Shown here: in pieces, positions 53,009 through 61,218 of the stretch
Layout: every line of letters begins with the position of its first letter
Position numbering within the stretch: position 1 is the first letter of the stretch
Assembly (NCBI RefSeq): GCF_001941975.2
Contig: NZ_CP146991.1
Span: forward strand, 700,501 to 764,500
Direction: 5' to 3'
Source: Sporomusa sphaeroides DSM 2875
Lineage (GTDB): Bacteria; Bacillota; Negativicutes; Sporomusales; Sporomusaceae
DNA length: 64,000 bases
The notes under the pieces: model-generated
Database searches by the model: none
The model's input: the letters and a program-made list of their open reading frames with translations, nothing else
Told to the model about the DNA's origin: nothing
Made by a program: the position numbers and the translations under genes

Positions 53009-54019
53009 ATGAAAAATCCAGGCCAGAATCCGGGGATGCTCTACCGGATGACGCAGCAGTTCAAGGAGGCCCAGTTGTTATTTGCCGGTATAGAACTTGA
53101 CGTCTTTTCGTATTTGCAGGAAGAAGCGGAAGCCGGTGTGGTCGCCGCGCAGACCGGATATGATGCCCGCAATCTCGCTTTGTTTTTAAACAGTCTGGCG
53201 GCAATCGACCTGCTCAAAAAGAACGGGGAGTATTTTCAGAATACCCCGGTGGCCGAGGCGTTTCTAAACAGGAACAGTTCCTTTTACCTGGGCGAATATC
53301 TGGTTTTTTGGAATGAGATGACCAGCCTGCACCGGGTGGCAGAGCAGGTGCGTATGGGGCCTGACGCCGGTACTCAGCAGCATAATCAGGGCGGCAGGGT
53401 TTATAATTTCCGGGAGCTGGCCCGGTTATCGGCCACAGAAATATATACCGGACGGGTGCAATCGTTTTTGCAGGCCATCCGGGGCGTATTTTTGCCGGAT
53501 AGCGCCTTGCGGCTGCTGGATCTGGGCGGTGGTTCCGGCATGATGGCGATAGAATGCGCCGCGTATTTCCCGCAGGCATCGGGGGTAATTTTTGAGCATC
53601 CCCTGGTTGCCGACATCCCGGAACAGTTTGTCAAGGAGCGGGGGCTGGCGGACCGCTTAGCGGTTTGGCGCGGGGATTTTACGACAGATGACATCGGGAC
53701 AGGCTATGACCTGATTATTGCTTCCGGCGTTCTGGATTTTGCCAGCGCCGATTTGCCGGGAATGGCCGCCCGGATTGCGCGGGCGCTAAAGCCTCATGGT
53801 TATTTGTATCTGGTCAGCCACCAGGTCAGCGCGGATTTCCTTACGCCCAAGGAGTCGATTGTCAATTGGCTGTCAAGCCATCTGGACGGGCTGAATCTGC
53901 TGCAGAGCCGGCAGAGTATTGACGCCGCGCTGGCTGCCGCCGGTCTGACAAAAATGAGCCAGCAAGCGCAGGCGGGTGTGATCTCCGGGTTGGTCGGCGA
54001 GCTGTATCATTTTGCCTAA
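53009..54019 (+). CDS. SAM-dependent O-methyltransferase (HIOMT-like)
   Basis: 336 residues; AAGGAGG precedes ATG 53009. The N-terminal dimerisation/winged-helix part (residues 10-95) is followed by a Rossmann methyltransferase domain with motif I LLDLGGGSGMMAIE (residues about 170-183), acidic loop VIFEHPLVAD and motif DLIIASGVLDF. The family includes hydroxyindole O-methyltransferase and BzaC, which methylates the benzimidazole lower ligand in anaerobes. Behind Cbl-9 and next to a BtuB-like receptor, a lower-ligand O-methylation role is a reasonable hypothesis; other phenolic substrates are possible. Confidence 0.8.
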   Translation: MKNPGQNPGMLYRMTQQFKEAQLLFAGIELDVFSYLQEEAEAGVVAAQTGYDARNLALFLNSLAAIDLLKKNGEYFQNTPVAEAFLNRNSSFYLGEYLVFWNEMTSLHRVAEQVRMGPDAGTQQHNQGGRVYNFRELARLSATEIYTGRVQSFLQAIRGVFLPDSALRLLDLGGGSGMMAIECAAYFPQASGVIFEHPLVADIPEQFVKERGLADRLAVWRGDFTTDDIGTGYDLIIASGVLDFASADLPGMAARIARALKPHGYLYLVSHQVSADFLTPKESIVNWLSSHLDGLNLLQSRQSIDAALAAAGLTKMSQQAQAGVISGLVGELYHFA

Positions 54020-54059
54020 ATGACGGGTAATGACACAAGACAGGTTTGGAGGGATTGTA

Positions 54060-56018
54060 TTGTTTAAGGAACGCAAGGTTATTCCGGCACTGCTGGCAAC
54101 GTGGCTGATTGCGGCGCAGGCTTTTGCCGCCACCGGCGAAGAGATCGGGGCAGCGCCGGCTTTTGTCCTGGAGGAAATGGTGGTTACGGCCACTAAGACA
54201 CCGGTAGCGGTGCGGGAGGTTTCGGCTGATGTTGCCGTTATCACCCAAGAAGAGATTAAGGCTCAAAACGCCCGCACGCTGCGGGATATCATCGGTTCGG
54301 CAGCCGGTGTGGGCATTATGCGGGCGAATGGACGGGCGGCGTTGTCCATTCGCGGCTTTGATTCCCGCTATTCTATGATCCTGATGGACGGCAGGAGAAT
54401 TCCGGCCGAGCCGGATGCCAATTATGAACTGGACCGGATTTCACTGGATAATGTGGAGCGAATTGAAATTGTCAGAGGGCCGGTTACATCGCTCTATGGC
54501 GCCGACGCCCTCGGGGGCGTTGTCAACATCATAACCAAAGCATCGACGCAGAAAGCTTGGCATTTGGATCTGGATCAGGGATTGTGGACAGATAAGGGCG
54601 ACCGGCAGGGACGCTATGCGTTTTCCTACGATTCAGGCCGGCAGAATAAGCTGAGTGTTTTTCTTGCCGGCAATTATACAGATACCGCTGAGTCGCTTAA
54701 AAGTGACGGAACTACCTTTTTGCCCTTTGGCAAACGCAGGAATATTTCCGGCCGGGTGGATTATTTTCCCCGTGACGGGGAGTTGATTTCCCTGAGTGCC
54801 TCGTACATGGAGGAAAAACAGGAGGAATATGCTTCGATGCTGTCGATGGTGGGGACTTTGGCCACAGCAGTCCGGGACGACAACAACCGCACATATTACG
54901 GCGTCAGCTACAAAAAAACACTGACAGGCGGTGAGTTGTTTGTCAATGCCTATCAGACCATCTGGGACAAGTACAACGATACCGTCAACCGCAGCAACGG
55001 CCTGTATGTGAATTCGGTTTACGGCTATTACCGGATATCGGGAATCGAGGCCAGGGTCAGTAAAACGGCGGGGCCTGACCACCGCCTGACTATCGGCGGT
55101 GAGTTCCGGCCGGAACTGTACCGCGGGACCGGTATCCGGACAGGCCGGGGTACTTTCACCAAAACCTTTCATGGCAAAACCTATCAGGGCTCGGAGGTAA
55201 AAACCGATTATTCGGCGCTGTATGTGCAGGATGAGTGGGATATGGCTCCCAAGCTGTCTGTGACGACAGCCGCCCGCTATGACGGCAGCGACCGGTTCGC
55301 GGATAAGGTGAGCCCCAAGCTGGGCTTAACCTACAGGCCGGAGCCTGGCTGGCGCGTCAAAGCAAATACCGGCAAAGGCTACCGTGTCCCTTCCCCGAAT
55401 CAATTGTTTCTGGATTTAAATGTAGTCCGCAACGGCGCGCTGGTCAAGCTTGCCGGTAACAGCGACCTGAAGCCGGAAAGCTCTACTTTTTACGATTTGG
55501 CTGTTGAACGGGACTGGGGCCAGGCAACCGGCAAGCTGACCTTCTTTTCCAGCAAGGTCAGGGATATGATTGACGAGGCGTGGGTCAGCGCCGCCCATAT
55601 TGAGTATCAGAATATCGGCAGGGCCAGCCTGCGCGGGCTGGAAGGCGAAATCACTTGTCCGCTCACTGACAGGCTGAGCTGGTCGGGAAACTATACTTAT
55701 CTGGACGCCGGCAATGATCTGACCGGCACCCGGTTGTTCAACCGGGCGCGCCACAAGGTATCCTCCCGTTTTTCCTACCGGCCGGCGCCGGATTTAAGTG
55801 CCAGCATCTGGGTAGATGCTTACCGGGATTATTTGTTTCAGCAAAGCTCGGGCAGCGGGGTGAATAAATCGTTTGCTGTTTGGAATATGAATGTTACAAA
55901 AAAAATTAACGAGAACCAAACGATAGCGGTGGGGGTGGAGAACCTTTTCAATCATCAGGATGAGGAGCTTTCACTGCCGGGTACCTTTGTCCATATGAAT
56001 GTCAGGTTTACCCTGTGA
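54060..56018 (+). CDS. TonB-dependent outer-membrane receptor C, BtuB-like
   Basis: 652 residues from TTG 54060 with GGAGGG upstream; an earlier in-frame ATG at 54030 lacks one. Signal peptide ends near AQAFAATGE, TonB box FVLEEMVVTATKTP, plug with LSIRGFDSRYSMILMDGRRI and VERIEIVRGPVTSLYGADALGG, barrel ending FVHMNVRFTL. It is close in length and plug sequence to BtuB and catecholate receptors. It follows the methyltransferase by 40 bp under MarR and Cbl-9. Corrinoid is the expected ligand. Confidence 0.9.
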   Translation: MFKERKVIPALLATWLIAAQAFAATGEEIGAAPAFVLEEMVVTATKTPVAVREVSADVAVITQEEIKAQNARTLRDIIGSAAGVGIMRANGRAALSIRGFDSRYSMILMDGRRIPAEPDANYELDRISLDNVERIEIVRGPVTSLYGADALGGVVNIITKASTQKAWHLDLDQGLWTDKGDRQGRYAFSYDSGRQNKLSVFLAGNYTDTAESLKSDGTTFLPFGKRRNISGRVDYFPRDGELISLSASYMEEKQEEYASMLSMVGTLATAVRDDNNRTYYGVSYKKTLTGGELFVNAYQTIWDKYNDTVNRSNGLYVNSVYGYYRISGIEARVSKTAGPDHRLTIGGEFRPELYRGTGIRTGRGTFTKTFHGKTYQGSEVKTDYSALYVQDEWDMAPKLSVTTAARYDGSDRFADKVSPKLGLTYRPEPGWRVKANTGKGYRVPSPNQLFLDLNVVRNGALVKLAGNSDLKPESSTFYDLAVERDWGQATGKLTFFSSKVRDMIDEAWVSAAHIEYQNIGRASLRGLEGEITCPLTDRLSWSGNYTYLDAGNDLTGTRLFNRARHKVSSRFSYRPAPDLSASIWVDAYRDYLFQQSSGSGVNKSFAVWNMNVTKKINENQTIAVGVENLFNHQDEELSLPGTFVHMNVRFTL

Positions 56019-56044
56019 CCGGCTGGCGAGGAAAGGAGCGACAT

Positions 56045-56548
56045 ATGATTGCCAGGGGGTCTTTGCTGCTGGCGCTTATGATCCTGCTGCAGTCGCTGCG
56101 GCTGCTGGTGCCGGTGCCGCCCTTTGTATCCATGTTTGTCATCGGCAGTGCGGTTAATGCCTGCCTATTGCTAGCTGCCGAGACCGCCGGGCTGAGAGCC
56201 GGATTCATTATCGCCTGTCTGGCGCCGGTTGTCGCCTATTTTCAGCAGGCCTTGCCTCTGCCGGTCTTTATTTTGCCGGTGGCTGTCACTAATATTGTTT
56301 ATATTCTGCTATATGAAGCCGGCCGGAAACACCATTTGTGGCTGGCAGTACTGCTGGCGTCTGTGGGGCGGATGGCTGCTTTATATTTTTCTGCCACCTG
56401 GATTTTCAGTTTTATTTCCCTGCCGGCCGGACAGGCCTTTTTTCTCAAGACTGCAATGAGCTGGCCGCAGTTGGTTACCGGTCTTGCCGGAGGTGTTCTG
56501 TGTCATTGGCTGTATAAACGCCTGCCAGCAGCCGGTAAAGTAAGATAA
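56045..56548 (+). CDS. Small polytopic membrane protein, ECF S-component-like
   Basis: 167 residues from ATG 56045 (AAAGGAG upstream). Five to six hydrophobic helices with little loop, as in ECF substrate-capture components (LLQSLRLLVPVPPFVSMFVIGSAV; FIIACLAPVVAYFQQALPLP; FILPVAVTNIVYILLYE). It is directly downstream of the BtuB-like receptor (ATG 27 bp after its stop). Likely the inner-membrane capture protein for the same ligand, using an ECF module such as that at 1136-3701. The family assignment rests on topology and context. Confidence 0.65.
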   Translation: MIARGSLLLALMILLQSLRLLVPVPPFVSMFVIGSAVNACLLLAAETAGLRAGFIIACLAPVVAYFQQALPLPVFILPVAVTNIVYILLYEAGRKHHLWLAVLLASVGRMAALYFSATWIFSFISLPAGQAFFLKTAMSWPQLVTGLAGGVLCHWLYKRLPAAGKVR

Positions 56549-56555
56549 AACAATT

Positions 56556-56587
56556 AGTGGGACAAGGGACAGGTCCCTTGTCCCACT
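56556..56587. repeat. REP-like palindrome, right copy
   Basis: AGTGGGACAAGGGAC, AG, GTCCCTTGTCCCACT: perfect 15-bp arms. Related to the copy at 51934-51962. Confidence 0.75.
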
Positions 56588-56660
56588 TCAACTATATCAT
56601 GTGAGATATGGAGACTGTGTTTATGTATTTGTTGTGAAACAACGACTTTTAAAGAATAGC

Positions 56661-56691
56661 TTGACTATATGACCGCTATATAGAGTAAAGT
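56661..56691 (+). promoter_or_regulatory. MerR-type promoter/operator 1
   Basis: TTGACT (56661) and TAAAGT (56686) are 19 bp apart, the long spacing characteristic of MerR-activated promoters. The dyad CTATAT-N7-ATATAG (56665-56683) lies in the spacer. It drives the small two-repeat gene. Confidence 0.82.
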
Positions 56692-56725
56692 AGACAGAAA
56701 AGCTATATTTTAAGGGGTGAAAATA

Positions 56726-57058
56726 ATGAATACGGAAAGAAAGCATCCTAAGTATCAAATTCCTAATGAACCGCATGCCAAGCATCGTTATGAAAGTGCA
56801 CTAAAGCATGTTCAACTGGCGCGAGAAGCCGGGAAAAATTCGGAAGAAATTCATGAGATTTTTCGCAAAGTAATGAATTTCGACTCTAAAAATATCGAAA
56901 ACATTTCTCAAGATGAGGCACACAAAAAATACCGCACCGCAGTGATTCATGCCCGGAAGGCGTTAGAAAATGGCAAAAATCCTGAAGAAGCTCATGAAAT
57001 TTACCGGAATATTCTCTCGGGAAATACGGCAGGAAAATGTCATCACAAAGTTGATTAA
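56726..57058 (+). CDS. Small cytosolic two-repeat helical protein
   Basis: 110 residues from ATG 56726 (TAAGGGG upstream); a GTG at 56717 is a less likely start. Two copies of a 31-residue helical unit are seen: HRYESALKHVQLAREAGKNS... (residues about 20-50) and KKYRTAVIHARKALENGKNP... (residues about 67-97), sharing Y-x-A-x-x-H-x4-A-x3-GKN-x-EE-x-HEI-(F/Y)-R. The C-terminus is KCHHKVD. No signal peptide. I do not recognise the family. Its promoter carries the MerR operator shared with the Cbl-11 receptor operon, so it is probably part of the same response. Confidence 0.7.
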   Translation: MNTERKHPKYQIPNEPHAKHRYESALKHVQLAREAGKNSEEIHEIFRKVMNFDSKNIENISQDEAHKKYRTAVIHARKALENGKNPEEAHEIYRNILSGNTAGKCHHKVD

Positions 57059-57070
57059 CTGGTGGTAAGC

Positions 57071-57152
57071 TTATGCCAGGCTATGAAAGCTATGAGTCCG
57101 GGAAGGTTTAGGCAATGATGATCCAGTTCAAGGAGCATGAAATGCCTGAGTA
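57071..57152 (+). ncRNA. Cbl-10: decayed 3' fragment of a cobalamin riboswitch
   Basis: TATGAGTCCGGGAAGGTTTAGG, TGATGATCCAG, CAAGGAG and ATGCCTGA follow the order and spacing of the aptamer's 3' half, but the B12 box is mutated (TTCAAGGAGCATGAAATGCC-like). The 5' half with GGTCCCGCCACTG is missing. It lies after the two-repeat gene and is probably non-functional. Confidence 0.7.
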
Positions 57153-57171
57153 TACCCTAAATGATGGAAAA

Positions 57172-57218
57172 GGCGGAATTGAGCTTAGTTAAAGAAACTG
57201 AGCCCAATTCCGCCTTTT
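57172..57218. terminator. Bidirectional terminator between the two-repeat gene and merR
   Basis: GGCGGAATTG...CAATTCCGCC stem with an inner AGTT/AACT part, with TTTT on the plus side and a T run on the minus side. Confidence 0.85.
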
Positions 57219-57221
57219 GTT

Positions 57222-58061
57222 TTAGCAGGTGGTGTACTCCACCTGAAAAGAGATTTGATTGATATATGTTTTTGTATCAGTAGTAAGCCAGTGGTTTTTC
57301 AGCGGGAAAACATATACATTACTGACAATCTGCAAGGCATTGCGTTGCACAAAATCGAGGATTTCCTTATATACGGAAGCTACTTGTTGGTAATAAGTTC
57401 CTTGGAAGCGTATGGTGAGATATAATCCCTCCGGACGGATAAAGCAGTGCTTCTTAGGAATGGAATGAGAAACAGGCGTAAAATATTGTATTGTTTTATT
57501 AAATTTTTCTGCAAAAAAATCATCTTTATCTATGATCCAGCCGGTAGTAAATTCCTTGAAGTGTTTTTTGGAGAAGGCGGTTTGATTATGTTTGGACAGA
57601 AGCCTGAACCGTTCCCGCAAAGACATGGTTTCGGTTAAAGGTTCACTGACAAATAGAATTTTTTCTTTTTGAAAGTTTACTTGAATTTGATTGAACCGGG
57701 TTTTGCGTATTTTTTCTATTGTTTGTAAAGACAAATGTAAGCTCTTTTTAATGTTTAGCGTATCTTCTATAATTTTATCACATTCTTTTTCTTTCGCCAG
57801 TAATATCTGTTCGAAATTATCAACATTGCGATCTTGCAGATAATTCTTTATGCCCTGAATGGAAATATTTAATTTCCTCATATTTAGAATAATTTCCAGC
57901 AAGAGATATTGAGAAACCGAGTAATAGCGATAGCCGTTTTCGCTGACATAGGCTGGAACTAATAGTCCGTGTTTGTCGTAATAAAGCAAGGTTTGCTTGG
58001 GAATAGCATAGAGAGAGGCCAATTCACCGGCGGTAATATAGTTTTCTTTGTTAATTGTCAT
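57222..58061 (-). CDS. MerR-family transcriptional regulator with C-terminal effector domain
   Basis: 279 residues. The N-terminal MerR domain is clear (YITAGELASLYAIPKQTLLYYDKHGLLVP, then NGYRYYSVSQY, residues 7-55), followed by a coiled-coil linker (residues 75-120) and a GyrI/BmrR-like effector domain (residues about 130-279; WIIDKDDFF, GLYLTIRFQGTY). GGAGAA precedes ATG. The gene is AT-rich, like the receptor it neighbours. BmrR-type regulators bind small molecules. Two matching 19-bp-spacer promoters flank the gene region (56661 and 58257), which are its likely targets; the ligand is inferred to be a corrinoid-related or other hydrophobic molecule. Confidence 0.88.
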   Translation of the reverse strand: MTINKENYITAGELASLYAIPKQTLLYYDKHGLLVPAYVSENGYRYYSVSQYLLLEIILNMRKLNISIQGIKNYLQDRNVDNFEQILLAKEKECDKIIEDTLNIKKSLHLSLQTIEKIRKTRFNQIQVNFQKEKILFVSEPLTETMSLRERFRLLSKHNQTAFSKKHFKEFTTGWIIDKDDFFAEKFNKTIQYFTPVSHSIPKKHCFIRPEGLYLTIRFQGTYYQQVASVYKEILDFVQRNALQIVSNVYVFPLKNHWLTTDTKTYINQISFQVEYTTC

Positions 58062-58256
58062 ATGTTGTATTCTCCTACGCTTATTACATATAGGAATCCA
58101 GGTGCATAAAACAATGGTTGAACCTAAAACCTTCTTTTATCCCCATTATTAATGATGAATTGGGTTTGTGTCAAGAAAGGTTAGTTTTTATTTAGGATAA
58201 AAGCTAGCTCCTCTTATGTCGGGATAACAAAAGTGGTCAGGCCTGGGAAAAAAGAC

Positions 58257-58287
58257 TTGACTATATGACCGGTATATAGTTTACCCT
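58257..58287 (+). promoter_or_regulatory. MerR-type promoter/operator 2, before Cbl-11
   Basis: TTGACT (58257) and TACCCT (58282) with a 19 bp spacer and the same CTATAT-N7-ATATAG dyad (58261-58279) as at 56665. A TATAAT at 58288 is not correctly spaced from any good -35 box. Confidence 0.78.
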
Positions 58288-58412
58288 TATAATCCAGAGT
58301 AAATTTTGACATATATCTTCTAAAAACGACGATTTTTGATAATGTTTGCTAAAATGGTGAAGTGAAGTTGTATATTGAGTTAAGTGTTCTTCTCTGATGT
58401 GAATTGAATATT

Positions 58413-58612
58413 GCTAGACAGGTGCCCTGTAAAGGGCTTAATAGGGAAGTCCGGTGCAAGACCGGCGCGGTCCCGCCACTGTAATGGGGAGCAAACCAAA
58501 ATACCACTGGGATGAGAGTCCTGGGAAGGTTTGGGAGAGCTATGATCCAGAGCCAGGAGAACTGCCTGTCTAAAGATCGCCGTTTTACCCACGAGTGATG
58601 GGGAGGAGATTA
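58413..58612 (+). ncRNA. Cobalamin riboswitch Cbl-11
   Basis: Complete aptamer with CAGGTGCCCTGTAAAGGGC, CCGGTGCAAGACCGGCGC, GGTCCCGCCACTG and AGCCAGGAGAACTGCC. The arm before CCACTGGGATGAG is shortened (GCAAACCAAAATACCACTGG). Its leader downstream resembles those of Cbl-1 and Cbl-12. Confidence 0.95.
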
Positions 58613-58672
58613 CAGTTACACTAGCTTATTTGGAATATATTCCAGGTGAGTTTTGTTGTTTTGCTGAATTTG

Positions 58673-58750
58673 CTCCTGGTTCTAGACCAGGAGTTTTTAT
58701 TTGGCTGTTGCTGTAGAATCCTCCCGGCTGTCATGGCCGGGAGTTTTTTA
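58673..58750 (+). terminator. Two successive terminators in the Cbl-11 leader
   Basis: CTCCTGGT/ACCAGGAG (58673-58693) and CTCCCGGC/GCCGGGAG (58721-58743), each followed by T tracts. The second ends 26 bp before the receptor start. Confidence 0.85.
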
Positions 58751-58775
58751 TTTTATTATGAAAGGAAGAATGAGG

Positions 58776-60749
58776 ATGAAAAAGAAAAGCGTTCTGAAAA
58801 AGCGTATGTTAGTCACGGCCATCATTACCGGCTTATGCTGTGGGGGAGGGCCGGCAGCTTTGGCTGCCGGTGCAGTGGAGGATTTTACCCTTGATTCGAT
58901 AATTGTAACGGCTACCCGTTCTGAAAAACCTGATGTTGAGGTTCCGGCTTCTACTACCATTTTGACGAATCAAGATTTAAAAAATACCGGTGCTGAGAAT
59001 ATACAAATGGCTTTGCAAAAAATTTCCGGTTTTTCCTACAGTACTTATGGACCTAACGGAAATCCTTATTCTACTATGTCCAATCCAATTATTATCCGCG
59101 GCGTAAGTAATGGCACATTGGTCTTAGTAAATGGAGTCCCGATTAATATGTCCGGCAGCTACTATCTGGATTCCATTCCGGTGGAAAATGTTGAACGGGT
59201 GGAAATTGTAAAAGGTGGTGGCGCGGTTTTATATGGCAGTGAAGCCATGGGCGGCGTTATCAATATTATTATGAAAAAGCAATTTGATAATACGATATCG
59301 ACAGGTTTTGGCAATTATGGCCAGCAAAATCACAATGCAACCTTTAATATGGGAAAATTGAATCTGAGCTACAGTAAGACAAGATGGGGCAGTTTGGATA
59401 AAATTCAAATTACTAACAGTGCTGCAGGGGACAGAACGACTACCTTTAGGGGTTCTGATAAAGACAGTGTATCAGTAGAATATAATTTTAATGATAAGTT
59501 ATCGCTTTCGTATAACTATATGGACAATGAAAATGGATATCAGACCTGGTTTGGCGATAACTGGAAGAAATTATTGGATGCGCAAGCAGGCGATTTACAA
59601 AATGATAAAACCTATACAAACAAGTATAATATAGCACAGCTTAGATATAGTGATGAAAATCTAAAAGCCAGTTTGTATTATAATCACAATAAGCCTACTT
59701 CAAGAGGGTTTGCTAATTATAATAGTTCTGGAAAACTGAGTCCCGCGCCTGATAAAGTCGATCAAAAGGATAGAACTTACGGGATTGACGCCCAGAAACA
59801 TTGGCAGATAAATGACAGGGTCAATACTATTTTTGGATTTACATATAAAAATGAATATTTTAATCAGATTAAACACATCGTTGGGACTAAAACAGAGCAG
59901 GAAAGAAAGGTTTATGGTATTTACGGACAATGGGAACAAAAACTCAGTGATGCGAACTCTTTCATCTTAAGTGCCCGTGAAACCTGGACTGCCGGTGCTG
60001 CCCAAGATGCAAATTACAACAATTTCAGCACATCCGGACAATTTATTCACAAATTAGGTGAAAAGGATAATATATACGCCAGTATTGGCCAGTCGTTTAT
60101 TTTGCCTACCTTTAAGCAAATATACGGCAGCGCCTACAATCTGTTGCCGGCACCGGAATTAAAGCCGCAAACCGGTGTTAATTATGAGCTCGGCTGGAAG
60201 AAGATAGATGGTGGTCATAGGTGGAAGGCGGCGGTGTATCATATTGATATTACCGATAATATTACTGCGACCTGGGACTCGACAACAGGAATATCAAAAT
60301 ATACGAATGAAGATTTTAAGAACACCGGCGTTGAGTTAACCTGTGATATAAGCGGGGAAAATAGCTGGTCATATAGCTGGGGGATTAATTATGGCAATCC
60401 TCAAACAAAAGCTAAAGGCAATGATCCGAGAGTGAAAAAATACTGGGACAGACAATATGGACGTCTGCAATTGACAGGAGGAGTAACTTATCAAAAGGAT
60501 AAATGGAGTACAAGCTTGAATGGAACTTATTTAACAGAACGTGTTGCCGCAACAGCTACTGCGCATTCTCAAAAAATGAAGCCATATTTACTGACTAGCT
60601 TGAGCACCACTTACAAAATGGATGAAAACAATGAAGCTTCTTTGACTGTAGACAATCTGTTGGATAGAAACGATATTGTAAACCACACGGGAACGAATTA
60701 TTATGCAACCCCATTAAATTTCTTACTAACTTTTAAACATAAATATTAA
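58776..60749 (+). CDS. TonB-dependent outer-membrane receptor D
   Basis: 657 residues from ATG 58776 (AGGAAG upstream); upstream in-frame ATGs lie in the terminator tail. Signal peptide to about ALAAGAVED, TonB box FTLDSIIVTATRS, plug with IIRGVSNGTLVLVNGVPI and VERVEIVKGGGAVLYGSEAM, barrel ending FLLTFKHKY. Paralogue of receptors A and E, and AT-rich like A. It is under both a MerR-type promoter and Cbl-11, so expression probably needs an inducer as well as low B12. Ligand inferred to be a particular corrinoid. Confidence 0.9.
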   Translation: MKKKSVLKKRMLVTAIITGLCCGGGPAALAAGAVEDFTLDSIIVTATRSEKPDVEVPASTTILTNQDLKNTGAENIQMALQKISGFSYSTYGPNGNPYSTMSNPIIIRGVSNGTLVLVNGVPINMSGSYYLDSIPVENVERVEIVKGGGAVLYGSEAMGGVINIIMKKQFDNTISTGFGNYGQQNHNATFNMGKLNLSYSKTRWGSLDKIQITNSAAGDRTTTFRGSDKDSVSVEYNFNDKLSLSYNYMDNENGYQTWFGDNWKKLLDAQAGDLQNDKTYTNKYNIAQLRYSDENLKASLYYNHNKPTSRGFANYNSSGKLSPAPDKVDQKDRTYGIDAQKHWQINDRVNTIFGFTYKNEYFNQIKHIVGTKTEQERKVYGIYGQWEQKLSDANSFILSARETWTAGAAQDANYNNFSTSGQFIHKLGEKDNIYASIGQSFILPTFKQIYGSAYNLLPAPELKPQTGVNYELGWKKIDGGHRWKAAVYHIDITDNITATWDSTTGISKYTNEDFKNTGVELTCDISGENSWSYSWGINYGNPQTKAKGNDPRVKKYWDRQYGRLQLTGGVTYQKDKWSTSLNGTYLTERVAATATAHSQKMKPYLLTSLSTTYKMDENNEASLTVDNLLDRNDIVNHTGTNYYATPLNFLLTFKHKY

Positions 60750-60757
60750 ATTTAAAA

Positions 60758-60787
60758 GCAAATAGCCGGCATATGTCGGCTATTTGC
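60758..60787. terminator. Terminator-like hairpin after receptor D
   Basis: GCAAATAGCCG/CGGCTATTTGC stem; the following T run is poor. A CCAACCTG/CAGGTTGG hairpin follows at about 60809-60836. Confidence 0.55.
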
Positions 60788-60896
60788 TATGCGGATATAA
60801 TCGAACCAACCTGACGGGAAAACTCCCAGGTTGGCTGCCTTAGCATTTAACTTCATCCCTTATATGGTGATGGCAGGCGGAATCGGCAGAATTTAC

Positions 60897-60926
60897 TTGA
60901 CAATCCTTGACAAAGGGTGATAGATT
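60897..60926 (+). promoter_or_regulatory. Promoter of the Cbl-12 leader
   Basis: TTGACA (60897) and TAGATT (60921) with an 18 bp spacer; a TATAAT at 60926 is an alternative -10. It resembles the Cbl-1 promoter. Confidence 0.6.
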
Positions 60927-60957
60927 ATAATTAGTTTCAATAGAATTGAATATAGTT

Positions 60958-61163
60958 AAGTCAGGTGCCCTGTAGAGGGCTTAATAGGGAAGTCCGGTGC
61001 AATACCGGCGCGGTCCCGCCACTGTAATGGGGAGCAAACCCGAAGATATACCACTGGGACGAGAGTCTTGGGAAGGTTTGGGCGAGCTATGATCCAGAGC
61101 CAGGAGAACTGCCTGTCTGAAGATCGCCGTTTTACCCACGAGTGATGGGGAGGAGATTACAGT
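60958..61163 (+). ncRNA. Cobalamin riboswitch Cbl-12
   Basis: Complete aptamer with CAGGTGCCCTGTAGAGGGC, CCGGTGCAATACCGGCGC, GGTCCCGCCACTG, TACCACTGGGACGAG and AGCCAGGAGAACTGCC. Closest relative in the window is Cbl-1. Confidence 0.95.
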
Positions 61164-61218
61164 GCGCTTGCTTATTTGGAATGTATTCCAAGTAAGTGAT
61201 GTTGCTTTGCTGAATTTA

